A DNA stretch of 64,000 bases, from NCBI GenBank assembly GCA_963835595.1, contig CAWIGL010000002.1:1674001-1738000 (forward strand). The letters run 5' to 3'. Each line of letters starts with the position of its first letter. Within the stretch, counting starts at the first letter, position 1. Both the position numbers and the translations under genes were made by a program. Under the pieces are notes generated by a model, which was not told where the DNA came from, did no database searches, and was given only the letters and a program-made list of their open reading frames with translations. Positions 52,734-60,058 of the stretch are shown here, one piece after another. The DNA is from CAWEPK01 sp963835595 (lineage in GTDB: Bacteria; Desulfobacterota; Syntrophorhabdia; Syntrophorhabdales; WCHB1-27).

Positions 52734-53285
52734 ATGCCCAAATCATCAACTGACAATAGCGGGAACGTGCTTGTGTTGCTGAGTGGCGGGATCGACTCAG
52801 CAACGTGCGTGGAGTATTACACGTCCAGACGCTACACGGTCTCTGCCCTATTCATCGACTACGGCCAAGCAGATTCCGAGAAGGAGTTCTCGGCGGCTTC
52901 AGCCATTTCGGGCCACTACAGTGTCTCTCTCAGACGTCTCACTGTTTCCGGTTGCGCTGTGCCGGAGGGTTATGTGCCTGCCCGTAATAGCTTGCTGCTC
53001 AGCCTAGCTCTGATGGATTTTCGTCACGAATGCGGTATTCTTGCGCTGGGCATTCATGCGGGCACGCCCTATGTTGATTGTTCACCTGACTTCGTACAAG
53101 CCATGCAGCAGGTTCTTGATTTATACACAAAAGGCCGTATTCGAATTGACGCCCCCTTCTTAAACTGGACGAAAAGTGAGATTTGGGATTATGCCCAGAT
53201 GAAGCACGTACCGCTTCATCTGACCCACAGCAACAATCTTTCGGATTTACACCCTGTTGCTGACAAACTACGGAAAACTCGATGA
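52734..53285 (+). CDS. cap9: QueC-like ATP-dependent enzyme of type IV CBASS (Cap9)
   Basis: 183 residues from ATG 52734, chosen for GAGG five bases upstream; in-frame ATGs at 52656, 52674 and 52689 lack it. PP-loop ATPase: NVLVLLSGGIDSATCVEYYT (SGGIDS at residues 17-22), then ALFIDYGQADSEKEFSAASA, PARNSLLLSLAL and DAPFLNWTKSEIWDYA, the 7-cyano-7-deazaguanine synthase (QueC) pattern. QueC ends in a Zn site of four Cys; here the last ~65 residues contain no Cys (THSNNLSDLHPVADKLRKTR), although the stop is fixed by an ATGA overlap with the next gene. In type IV CBASS the QueC homologue is an essential ancillary enzyme; recent work, as I recall it, has it attach a deazaguanine to the CD-NTase. 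First gene of the operon. Confidence 0.83.
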   Translation: MPKSSTDNSGNVLVLLSGGIDSATCVEYYTSRRYTVSALFIDYGQADSEKEFSAASAISGHYSVSLRRLTVSGCAVPEGYVPARNSLLLSLALMDFRHECGILALGIHAGTPYVDCSPDFVQAMQQVLDLYTKGRIRIDAPFLNWTKSEIWDYAQMKHVPLHLTHSNNLSDLHPVADKLRKTR

Positions 53286-54295
53286 GCCAATTTATGCTGG
53301 CCAGAAGCACGAAACTACATCACCCGCTTGGGGTTACGGTTGAGACGCCGCTCCTAATCCCTTCCTTCTCCAGCAAAGGGTTCGGAATGAGCAAGGAGAA
53401 GGGCTCCGAGATCAAAGAGATCTTCACTGTTGCGTCGGAATACCTTGCCGACACAATGTTGATCAGCGCCTACGACATTTACTACGGCCATCTCGATCCC
53501 ATTGAGAGCGCCATCACCGAGCTTATCTTCGTCGACAGTGGTGGCTATGAAATCTCCGATTTGCAGGATTTGTCGGCGATTTACAGGCAGCCGGTACACC
53601 CTGAAAACTGGACGGAGGAGAAGCTTCGACAAGTGTTGGATGGTTGGCCGGAGCACGTGCCTGCGGTCTTCGTTAGCTACGACGCACCGGACCTTCGCAG
53701 ACCGCTCGGTGAGCAGATAGAGGACGCCCTCCGCCTGTTTTCAGGCTATCGAAACCAGCTGCACACGCTGCTGATTAAACCGGAAGCCCAGAGACAAGTT
53801 TACATCCAGGAGAAAAATGTTATTGCGTGCGCAGACGAGCTGAGAGCCTTTGACATCATAGCTTTTACGGAGAAGGAACTTGGCAACTCCATTCTCAAGC
53901 GCATGATGAACATTGCCCAGATTAGATTGGCGATGGATGACGCCCGAGTCAATGTTCCGATCCACGTCTACGGCAGCCTCGACCCCATCACGTCGGCGCT
54001 CTACTTCCTCTCCGGGGCCGAATTGTTCGATGGACTGACTTGGTGTCGATTCGGCTATGCTGAAGGCTTTGCTTGCTATCAGCATAACTACGGAGCCAGG
54101 AAAATTGGCATCCACCGGACAGATGATTTTGTCAAAGCGAAGACCTTTCAGGACAACCTGAGCTACCTGGTTGAACTGCCGAATCAAATGCGTAAGTATC
54201 TCCTGGAAGCCGACTATGACAAGTTCGAACACAATGCAGTCTTACTGCGCGACAGCTTCGAGCTTCTACGCACCAGAATTGGGAGGATACAGTAA
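53282..54295 (+). CDS. cap10: tRNA-guanine-transglycosylase-like protein of type IV CBASS (Cap10)
   Basis: 337 residues, (beta/alpha)8 TGT-like. LIPSFSSKGFGMSKEKGSEI opens the barrel and LIFVDSGGYEI (D85) matches the TDSGGF(Y)Q substrate-binding motif of TGT. HVYGSLDPITSALYFLSGAE with LFDGLTWCRFGYAEG aligns with the GVDMFDCVLPTR segment holding the nucleophilic Asp. The CxCxxC zinc site of true TGT is absent, so a tRNA substrate is doubtful. Overlaps cap9 by four bases and the CD-NTase start by one (TAATG). In CBASS the TGT homologue is thought to act on the deazaguanine modification system; its precise task here is inference. Confidence 0.8.
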   Translation: MSQFMLARSTKLHHPLGVTVETPLLIPSFSSKGFGMSKEKGSEIKEIFTVASEYLADTMLISAYDIYYGHLDPIESAITELIFVDSGGYEISDLQDLSAIYRQPVHPENWTEEKLRQVLDGWPEHVPAVFVSYDAPDLRRPLGEQIEDALRLFSGYRNQLHTLLIKPEAQRQVYIQEKNVIACADELRAFDIIAFTEKELGNSILKRMMNIAQIRLAMDDARVNVPIHVYGSLDPITSALYFLSGAELFDGLTWCRFGYAEGFACYQHNYGARKIGIHRTDDFVKAKTFQDNLSYLVELPNQMRKYLLEADYDKFEHNAVLLRDSFELLRTRIGRIQ

Positions 54296-55215
54296 TGGGA
54301 AGCAGCGGCGGTGGGTATTTTCGCTCTGATCCGAACGACCTCGTTCGGAAGCTTCGGGATTCTGAAGCACGAACTGAAGACGCCAAATACGAAGCAGAAG
54401 CGGGCGACCTGTTGGCCTCGCTTCTTACCAACTTCAACGACCGAGATCGCGAGGCCATCACTCGCCATCTCGAAGAGATTAAGAGCGCCCTGGAAAAGGA
54501 AATCGACGGGACGGTAGACCTGCAGTATGGCGGTTCGGTTGCAAAGCATACCTACGTTGACGGGCTCAGCGACATTGATTCGCTAGTAGTCCTGAATAAC
54601 TCCGAGCTTGCTGTTCAATCGCCTGAAGCAGTCAAGAGATACTTCGCCGAGAGACTGCAAGAGCGTTTCCCTAACACTGAGGTAAAAGAGGGACAATTGG
54701 CCGTCACCGTTCGTTTCTCGGATGTCGAGATTCAGTTGTTGCCTGCCGTTACTGACCGGAGCCGCGTGAAGATTGCCGACAAGACTGGGCGCGAGTGGGC
54801 CCAAATCAGCCCAAAAGATTTTACCGATGTTCTGACCAAGACCAATGAGCTGAACGGACGCAAAGTAGTCCCTGTCGTCAAGCTGGCTAAGGCTGTCGTT
54901 GCCACGCTCCCTGAAAAACATCGGATATCGGGTTATCACGCGGAATCCCTCGCAGTCCAAATCTTCAGGGATTATCACGGTGACCTCAAGCCGAAGGCTA
55001 TGCTGAAGCACTACTTCCGAGAAGCCTCTCAGCTTGTGCTTCAGCCTATTAAGGATAGAACAGGCCAGTCGGTGCATGTTGACGATTACCTCGGTGCTCC
55101 GAACAGCCTTGAACGCAAGATTGTGTCGGACGCCTTCGGTCGCATGAGTCGACGAATGGGCAACGTCGATAACGCCCGTTCTGTAGAGGAATGGCAGAAC
55201 TTATTTGGGGAATAA
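54295..55215 (+). CDS. CD-NTase (cGAS/DncV-like nucleotidyltransferase) of CBASS
   Basis: 306 residues. Pol-beta-like nucleotidyltransferase: active site YGGSVAKHTYVDGLSDIDSL (GGS 79-81, D93 and D95) and a third acidic position in FSDVEIQLLPAV, with Glu where most enzymes have Asp. KVVPVVKLAKAVVATL and ISGYHAESLAVQIF follow, as in CdnD-type CBASS synthases. It makes a cyclic di- or trinucleotide on phage infection. The N-terminus is M-G-S-S-G-G-G-Y-F: Met removal would expose Gly, compatible with N-terminal modification by the QueC-like partner. GGGAGG (54281-54286) is its ribosome site. It is followed by a membrane effector gene 11 bases later. Confidence 0.86.
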   Translation: MGSSGGGYFRSDPNDLVRKLRDSEARTEDAKYEAEAGDLLASLLTNFNDRDREAITRHLEEIKSALEKEIDGTVDLQYGGSVAKHTYVDGLSDIDSLVVLNNSELAVQSPEAVKRYFAERLQERFPNTEVKEGQLAVTVRFSDVEIQLLPAVTDRSRVKIADKTGREWAQISPKDFTDVLTKTNELNGRKVVPVVKLAKAVVATLPEKHRISGYHAESLAVQIFRDYHGDLKPKAMLKHYFREASQLVLQPIKDRTGQSVHVDDYLGAPNSLERKIVSDAFGRMSRRMGNVDNARSVEEWQNLFGE

Positions 55216-55226
55216 GGCCATAGCCG

Positions 55227-55823
55227 ATGGAACCCGAGGAACTGAAGCAACAGGCTCAGGTGGTCGACATGATGCTTACGATGCACTCGATCCTGGCAAA
55301 CCGATACCACCGGCGAGCACAGGTCCTGGACATTCTACTCGTGGCCGTTTCCACGATCCTCGTTGCACTAACATTTTTGGATCCTCAGATTCTCGTACAC
55401 ATCAACACCCGGCCGGAGTCAGCACGCATTCTTATTGGCCTTTGCTCTATACTCGTATTCTTGTTATCCATCATCGCACTGATCGTGGACTGGAAGGGAA
55501 AAGCAAGACAGCACCTGGAAGCATTTAAAACGCTCAACCCCCTGAAATCCGAATGGCGCGACCTCCTTGCCTCATACAATGAATACGACGACCGTTACAA
55601 GGCAGAGTTTTCGCGTAAGTCAGCGTTAATCCTGGGCAATCTTGTTCCCATTCCGGACTCACAGTTCAACCGCTTAAAGGCTCGTCACTACAGAAAAGTG
55701 ATGTTGAGTAAAATGATCAGCGCCAATTCCGGCAGTTCTATTATAGTTCTCCGCCTGCGCTTGTGGTACCGCAGGAACCGGAAAGCACTCAACGCCGAGT
55801 TGCCAGACGAGAAGAAGCCATGA
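55227..55823 (+). CDS. SLATT-like two-TM membrane effector of CBASS
   Basis: 198 residues. N-terminal amphipathic helix (MLTMHSILANRYHRRAQ), two membrane helices (LDILLVAVSTILVALTFL at about 34-51 and ARILIGLCSILVFLLSII at about 66-83) with a short loop, then a cytosolic helical region (DWKGKARQHLEAFKTLNPLK ... EYDDRYKAEFSRKSALILG). This matches the SLATT (SMODS and SLOG associated 2TM) effectors paired with CD-NTases. On cyclic-nucleotide binding such proteins are thought to oligomerise and permeabilise the inner membrane, killing the infected cell. The stop overlaps the next gene (ATGA). Confidence 0.8.
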   Translation: MEPEELKQQAQVVDMMLTMHSILANRYHRRAQVLDILLVAVSTILVALTFLDPQILVHINTRPESARILIGLCSILVFLLSIIALIVDWKGKARQHLEAFKTLNPLKSEWRDLLASYNEYDDRYKAEFSRKSALILGNLVPIPDSQFNRLKARHYRKVMLSKMISANSGSSIIVLRLRLWYRRNRKALNAELPDEKKP

Positions 55824-56494
55824 CAACAGCAGGTCCGGCAGAAAGCAAAATACGTAGGCTTGCCAAAGCCTATTACGTCGCAAAGCGGAAGGTATTGCAG
55901 GAAGGTTACGCCGATGAGATCGACTGGCAGTACAACGTTTCACTAGACCGCATAAACGAAGAGATTCTGTTGCGCGAAGCCGCCTGGGTCATTCTTTCCA
56001 GCGGCATGTACGAACGTGTCGTCAGGCAGAAGTTCCCCGCTATCAGCCATGCTTTCTTTGATTGGAAATCAGCGTTGGCTATTATCAATAATGCAGAGGC
56101 CTGTCGATCCCGCGCCTTGTACCACTTCAGAAATCCAGCCAAAATAAGTGCAATTCTGGCCGTGGTAGAGCACGTTGGTAGCCATGGGTTCGAGCATGTC
56201 GTGGATAACGTACTGGAAAAAGGGATTGAGTACTTGCGGCGATTTCCTTACATCGGGCCAGCAACTTCATATCACCTCGCAAAGAACATCGGCCTCCTGT
56301 GCGCTAAACCAGATAGGCATCTGTGCAGGATCGCGAATAGACTTGGCTACAACTGCGTGCAACACCTCTGCCGTGACATCTCCAATGTTACAGACGAACC
56401 TGTGCCGGTAATCGATCTTGTCCTTTGGCGATACGCCACCTTGCATCGCAATTACCTGGAACGCTTCTCAAACCTGATCTCCACATTTGACTAA
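55820..56494 (+). CDS. cap11: HhH-GPD DNA-glycosylase-like protein of type IV CBASS (Cap11)
   Basis: 224 residues from ATG 55820, which overlaps the SLATT stop. All-helical with a helix-hairpin-helix RFPYIGPATSYHLAKNIGLL (residues 141-160) followed by KPDRHLCRIANRLG, where D165 occupies the catalytic Asp position of HhH-GPD glycosylases. The Lys of bifunctional glycosylase/lyases (GxGxxK in Nth/OGG1) is replaced (IGPAT), so it should be monofunctional, or binding only. Type IV CBASS operons carry an OGG-like protein in this role. Its target, perhaps modified bases in phage DNA or the deazaguanine adduct, is unknown. Last gene of the operon. Confidence 0.8.
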   Translation: MTTAGPAESKIRRLAKAYYVAKRKVLQEGYADEIDWQYNVSLDRINEEILLREAAWVILSSGMYERVVRQKFPAISHAFFDWKSALAIINNAEACRSRALYHFRNPAKISAILAVVEHVGSHGFEHVVDNVLEKGIEYLRRFPYIGPATSYHLAKNIGLLCAKPDRHLCRIANRLGYNCVQHLCRDISNVTDEPVPVIDLVLWRYATLHRNYLERFSNLISTFD

Positions 56495-56555
56495 ACGCAA
56501 ACTAGGCATTAATTCCGTGGAATGGGCATCAGAACCGCGCAGTGAAGCGAAGCAC

Positions 56556-56870
56556 TCAGTTTGTCGTTACGCTCTTTAGGATGGCAATGCAGGCTATCGA
56601 GGCAAGGTCCTGCATACGCCACTTGCAGGCGTTGTCAATAATACCGAATAGGACATACTCTTCCACAGTCCGTAATACCGAGTTACATTTTTTACACTTT
56701 AACACAATCGACGCCTTAACATCCCAATCATGTACGCAGTATAGCCCGCTCTTGCCGCCGTCTTCTATTATGCTCTTTATTCCATTAGCGGCGGCAGCGG
56801 CCGGAGTAGTGCCTCCAAGAATGTAGGTTTGCCGGAAGCGAGTAGCGGGGTCGGCGAAATGCCTTCGGCA
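56556..56870 (-). pseudogene. Possible remnant coding frame, no start codon
   Basis: 104 consecutive sense codons on the minus strand between TAA (56873-56871) and TGA (56558-56556). The translation includes LYCVHDWDVKASIVLKCKKC and a following helical stretch, reading like the C-terminal part of a zinc-ribbon protein. There is no ATG and no ribosome site. It may be the 3' end of a decayed gene at the island edge, or chance. The rest of 56495-57076 has only short hairpins (AATGCC/GGCATT near 56860; GCGCTTCGCGC near 56930) and a partial copy of the dispersed repeat near 56972. Confidence 0.3.
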
Positions 56871-57076
56871 TTATCCGAAGGGGGGCCGGGAGATTTTCAC
56901 GCTTCGCGCTAAAGTGATCTCTTTCATTGCGCTTCGCGCATGGTAAAAGATCGTTCTACCGCGCAGCGTTGAGGACTCGCGCCTGAGAAAACGACGCGAA
57001 GGACGCGAAAGGATCACGGCCCCCACCCATCCCCAAATTGACTTTTGCCCCCCCCTGTGCTAAAAAAGAAGCATAC

Positions 57077-57152
57077 GGTGGGTGTAGCTCAAAGGTAGAG
57101 CACCGGGCTGTGGACCCGGGTGTTGAGGGTTCGATCCCCTTCACTCACCCCA
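57077..57152 (+). tRNA. tRNA-His (GTG anticodon), CCA encoded
   Basis: A cloverleaf can be drawn by eye: acceptor GTGGGTG/CACTCAC (57078-57084 with 57142-57148, one G-U), extra G-1 at 57077 opposite discriminator C57149 as required for histidine tRNA, D-arm AGCTCAAAGGTAGAGC, anticodon loop CTGTGGA with GTG, T-arm GAGGG-TTCGATC-CCCTT and encoded CCA (57150-57152). It marks the right side of the accessory island. Confidence 0.93.
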
Positions 57153-57170
57153 AAACGCAGGCGGTGCGAG

Positions 57171-57347
57171 ATGGAGAGAGAGAAGCTGATCGAAATGGTG
57201 AAGGCGGCGAGCAAGGACGGGAAGATAACGTGCAGCCAGGCGCTGGCCGTAGCGCGGGAGGCCAAGGTCTCGCCGCACGAGGTGGGCGAGATCCTCAACG
57301 AGCTGAAGATCAAGATACATGCCTGCCAGTTGGGATGCTTCCCGTGA
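57171..57347 (+). CDS. Small conserved protein with CQLGCF C-terminus
   Basis: 58 residues. Helical, with a winged-helix-like pattern: KLIEMVKAASKDGKITCSQA, LAVAREAKVSPHEVGEILNE, then LKIKIHACQLGCFP. The CxxxC at the end and the VSPxEVGEILNEL core recur, as I recall, in small uncharacterised proteins of anaerobic bacteria. ATG 57171 is 19 bases after tRNA-His, so it may be co-transcribed with the tRNA. The function is unknown; DNA binding or metal binding is suggested by the pattern only. Confidence 0.65.
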   Translation: MEREKLIEMVKAASKDGKITCSQALAVAREAKVSPHEVGEILNELKIKIHACQLGCFP

Positions 57348-57373
57348 TCGGGTGAGACGGTCATAGAAGCGTG

Positions 57374-57416
57374 AATAAGAAAGGGGACCTGCATCGGGCA
57401 GGTCCCCTTTCTTATT
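57374..57416. terminator. Strong bidirectional intrinsic terminator
   Basis: Perfect 19-bp inverted repeat (57374-57392 with 57398-57416; AATAAGAAAGGGGACCTGC arm) with a 5-base loop. The outer AATAAGAAA/TTTCTTATT segments provide U-rich ends in both directions, ending the tRNA/small-protein unit and the convergent DUF35 gene. Confidence 0.88.
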
Positions 57417-57431
57417 GCCGGTCCTTATCTT

Positions 57432-57845
57432 CTAAGCCTTCGTGATCTCGAAAGAAAGCTGGCCGTCATCGTACTTAAGCGGGCGGATGGTGACGTCCAT
57501 GCCGACCTTGACGTCCTCAGGCTTGATGTCCTTTGCGAGGCGCGCGAAGAGCTTAAGCTTGTCGTCGAAGGCGACGACACCCATCGTGTAGGGAGGGTCG
57601 GCCTCGAAGCCGAAGGGCGCGTAATAGGCCGTTGTAAAGGTCTCGAGCTTGCCTTTCTTCGGCATATCGAACCAGTCCATCTCTTTCGAGAGGCAGCCGG
57701 CGCAGTCGGCCCTGGGCGGGAAGAATTTCGCGCCGCACTTGTTGCAGGTCGTCCCCTCGATCTTGCCCTCGGCCAGAAGATCGACGAACTTCGCGGTTTT
57801 CGTTATAGCGGTAAAGCTTTTCCTTCCGAATTTCTCGAAACCCAT
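57432..57845 (-). CDS. DUF35 / Zn-ribbon OB-fold acyl-CoA-associated protein
   Basis: 137 residues. N-terminal rubredoxin-like zinc ribbon CNKCGAKFFPPRADCAGC (residues ~34-51), then an OB-fold (GKLETFTTAYYAPFGFEADP ... GMDVTIRPLKYDDGQLSFEI). This family forms complexes with thiolases and channels acyl-CoA. It is three bases downstream of the thiolase gene, which confirms the partnership. Confidence 0.88.
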   Translation of the reverse strand: MGFEKFGRKSFTAITKTAKFVDLLAEGKIEGTTCNKCGAKFFPPRADCAGCLSKEMDWFDMPKKGKLETFTTAYYAPFGFEADPPYTMGVVAFDDKLKLFARLAKDIKPEDVKVGMDVTIRPLKYDDGQLSFEITKA

Positions 57846-57848
57846 GTC

Positions 57849-59030
57849 TCACCTCCCGAATATCGTTACGTTGCCGTAGAGACCCACGCCGCCGACGTTG
57901 TGGACCAGCCCTACATCCGGGTCTCCGGGGACCTGCATGGGGCCTGCCTCGCCGCGCAACTGGAGGACGATGGTCCGCATCTGCGAGCCGCCGGTCGCGC
58001 CGATGGGGTGGCCCTTCGAGAGAAGGCCGCCGTCGACGTTCACAGGTATCCTGCCCTCCTTGTAGGTCGCCTTCTCGCGGATAAGCTGCTTGCCCTCGCC
58101 CATAGGGGCGAACCCCAGGCCCTCGTAGGCCATGATCTCTGCGATGGTGAAGCAGTCGTGCACCTCGGCCACCTTGACGTTCTTGGCCGTGATGCCCGCC
58201 ATCTTGTACGCCTGCCCGGCCGCCCCGTAGCCGACGCTCAATCCCTTCGCGAAATCGGGCCTCGCCGCCATGTTGACCGCCTCGGAAGCGGCCCCTATGC
58301 CGACGATCCAGACGGGCTTCTTCGACAGGGCCTTGGCCTTCTCCTTATTTGCCAGGATGATGCAGGAGCTGCCGTCCGCGTTGGCGCAGCAATCGCCTAC
58401 GCGCAGCGGCCAGGCGACGGGACCTGCCATCTTCGCGTCAGGGTTGTTGGGATCGAAGTCCGCCGCCTTGACGCCCTTCCTGTAGACGGCCCTCTCGTTG
58501 GTCGTCCCGTAGGTGGCCGATTTCAGCCTGATGTCCCGGAGATCGTCGTGGGTGAGGCCGTTCTTGGCCATATAGGCCTGGGCGTACATCGCGTAGTACG
58601 CGGGCATCATGGTGCCGAAAGGCGCCTCCCACTGGATGTCCGCACCCCGGCCCATCCTCTCCTGCGACTCGGCCGACGTGATCTCGGACATCTTCTGGAA
58701 GCCCAGGACGACCACGATGTCGTGGAGTCCCGCTTTGATCATGCTGTAAGCGACCTTCACGCCTGTGCTGCTCGAAGAGCAGACGGTCTCGACGTAGAAG
58801 GTGGGCTGCGGGATCAGCCCGAGATACTCCGCCAGCACGCCGGCCGGCGACCTCTGCTTGTCGTACTCGGGGGCCGAGCAGAAGACCGAGGCATCGACGT
58901 CCTTTTGCGCGATCCCCGCATCCTGCATCGCCTCCCTGAAGGCCTCGAATGCCAGCTCACGGATCGACCCTTCGTAGCCCCTTACGAAAGAGCTCTGACC
59001 GACACCGATCACTGCGACATCTTTCTCCAT
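57849..59030 (-). CDS. Thiolase / acetyl-CoA acetyltransferase (SCP-x type)
   Basis: 393 residues, complete. Nucleophile Cys in FYVETVCSSSSTGVKVAYSM, then the lipid-transfer-type KMAGITAKNVKVAEVHDCFT with catalytic His, and the conserved GGLLSKGHPIGATGGSQMRT. The final CxGxG element is replaced by LVHNVGGVGLYG, as in many DUF35-associated thiolases. It condenses or cleaves acyl-CoA/acetoacetyl-CoA. AGGGATTCC-type spacing before ATG 59030 gives a modest ribosome site (GGAGGGATT). It forms an operon with DUF35 and differs from the degenerate thiolase at the window start by keeping the histidines. Confidence 0.88.
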   Translation of the reverse strand: MEKDVAVIGVGQSSFVRGYEGSIRELAFEAFREAMQDAGIAQKDVDASVFCSAPEYDKQRSPAGVLAEYLGLIPQPTFYVETVCSSSSTGVKVAYSMIKAGLHDIVVVLGFQKMSEITSAESQERMGRGADIQWEAPFGTMMPAYYAMYAQAYMAKNGLTHDDLRDIRLKSATYGTTNERAVYRKGVKAADFDPNNPDAKMAGPVAWPLRVGDCCANADGSSCIILANKEKAKALSKKPVWIVGIGAASEAVNMAARPDFAKGLSVGYGAAGQAYKMAGITAKNVKVAEVHDCFTIAEIMAYEGLGFAPMGEGKQLIREKATYKEGRIPVNVDGGLLSKGHPIGATGGSQMRTIVLQLRGEAGPMQVPGDPDVGLVHNVGGVGLYGNVTIFGR

Positions 59031-59053
59031 AGGAATCCCTCCTTCGTCCTTTG

Positions 59054-60058
59054 TTATTGTTTTCTGCTTTTATGCTTCTGATAATACGCTACAAAGCGGT
59101 TGTGCTCCTGTATTGTTTTCGAGAAGACGTGGCTCCCGTCGTTTTTCGACACGAAATAGAGCATGTCGCTTGCTTCCGGGTAGAGGGCCGCCATGATCGA
59201 GCTTTTCGAAGGGCTGCATATAGGCCCCTTCGGCAGCCCTTTGAGGCGGTACGTGTTGTAAGGCGTATCGGCCGCGAGGTCGGCTTTTTTAAGGTCCCGG
59301 TTGAAGCTTGCCAGGCCGTAGATCACCGTGGGGTCCGCGTCCAGCGACATGCCGCGCGCCAGCCGGTTGTGGAATACGGCCGAGATCGTCTTCTTCTCCT
59401 TCTCCAGCTTCGCTTCCTTTTCGATGATCGAGGCGAGGCAGAGCACCTGGTACATGTCCATGTGCAGCTCCCCCATGCGTTTCCTTATGTCGTCCCTCTC
59501 GAAGAAGCTGCCCGTCCTCTGGGCGATCTTTTCGAGGAACTCGTCCGCCCCGGTCTCCTTGCTGAAAAAATAGGTGTCGGGGAAAAGGTAGCCTTCGAGG
59601 GAATCTGCGCCGATGCCCAGGCGCTCCAGGAACTCCCGGTTGTGCGCCAGCCTGAGGAACGCCGCGCTATCCATGATCCCCGCCTTTTCGATCACGTCGC
59701 CGATGGTGTAAAGGTTGTAGCCTTCGACGATCTTCAGGGTGTACAGCTTTCGCTCCCCCCTGGCCATCTTCCCGGCTATCCCGTAAGTTGACATGCCGTC
59801 CGAAAGCTCATACTCCCCGGCCACTACCCTGCCGCCGTGGAGGAGGAGCGAGCACGCCAGGAACAGATACTCGGAGAAGACCCGGTTATCCCCCTTGAGG
59901 TCATGGGCGATCGCCCAGAGTCTTGTTCCCTTTTTCACAATAAACGGCCTGGCTGCGCCCTCCTTCCCTATCGGAACGACGGCTGCGACAACGGGGAGCG
60001 CTGCAAGGAGGATCAGGCACGTCAGGACGATGAGCGTCCTATGTCCGGCTTTTCGCAT
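59054..60058 (-). CDS. mltG: Endolytic murein transglycosylase MltG
   Basis: 334 residues. N-terminal membrane helix (TLIVLTCLILLAALPVVAAV), a LysM-like segment (GTRLWAIAHDLKGDNRVFSE), then the YceG domain: EYELSDGMSTYGIAGKMARG, EGYLFPDTYFFSKETGADEF, the catalytic Glu in LASIIEKEAKLEKEKKTISA, and TPYNTYRLKGLPKGPICSPS. It cleaves nascent peptidoglycan strands at the inner membrane to set glycan length. It overlaps the ruvX 3' end by 20 bases, and the ruvX-mltG pairing is common in bacteria. Confidence 0.92.
   Translation of the reverse strand: MRKAGHRTLIVLTCLILLAALPVVAAVVPIGKEGAARPFIVKKGTRLWAIAHDLKGDNRVFSEYLFLACSLLLHGGRVVAGEYELSDGMSTYGIAGKMARGERKLYTLKIVEGYNLYTIGDVIEKAGIMDSAAFLRLAHNREFLERLGIGADSLEGYLFPDTYFFSKETGADEFLEKIAQRTGSFFERDDIRKRMGELHMDMYQVLCLASIIEKEAKLEKEKKTISAVFHNRLARGMSLDADPTVIYGLASFNRDLKKADLAADTPYNTYRLKGLPKGPICSPSKSSIMAALYPEASDMLYFVSKNDGSHVFSKTIQEHNRFVAYYQKHKSRKQ

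Noticed and set aside
52734..53285. Genuine queC for queuosine biosynthesis
   Set aside because: The zinc cysteines are missing, queD/queE are absent, and the gene is coupled to CD-NTase and effector genes.
56542..56826. 94-residue plus-strand frame after the CBASS operon
   Set aside because: It has no ribosome site and an unlikely composition; the minus-strand frame over the same bases looks more like protein, though it has no start.
52553..57152. Integrase-flanked genomic island with att sites
   Set aside because: Composition and tRNA proximity fit, but no integrase gene and no direct repeat of the tRNA-His 3' end was seen at the left edge, so att sites are not claimed.
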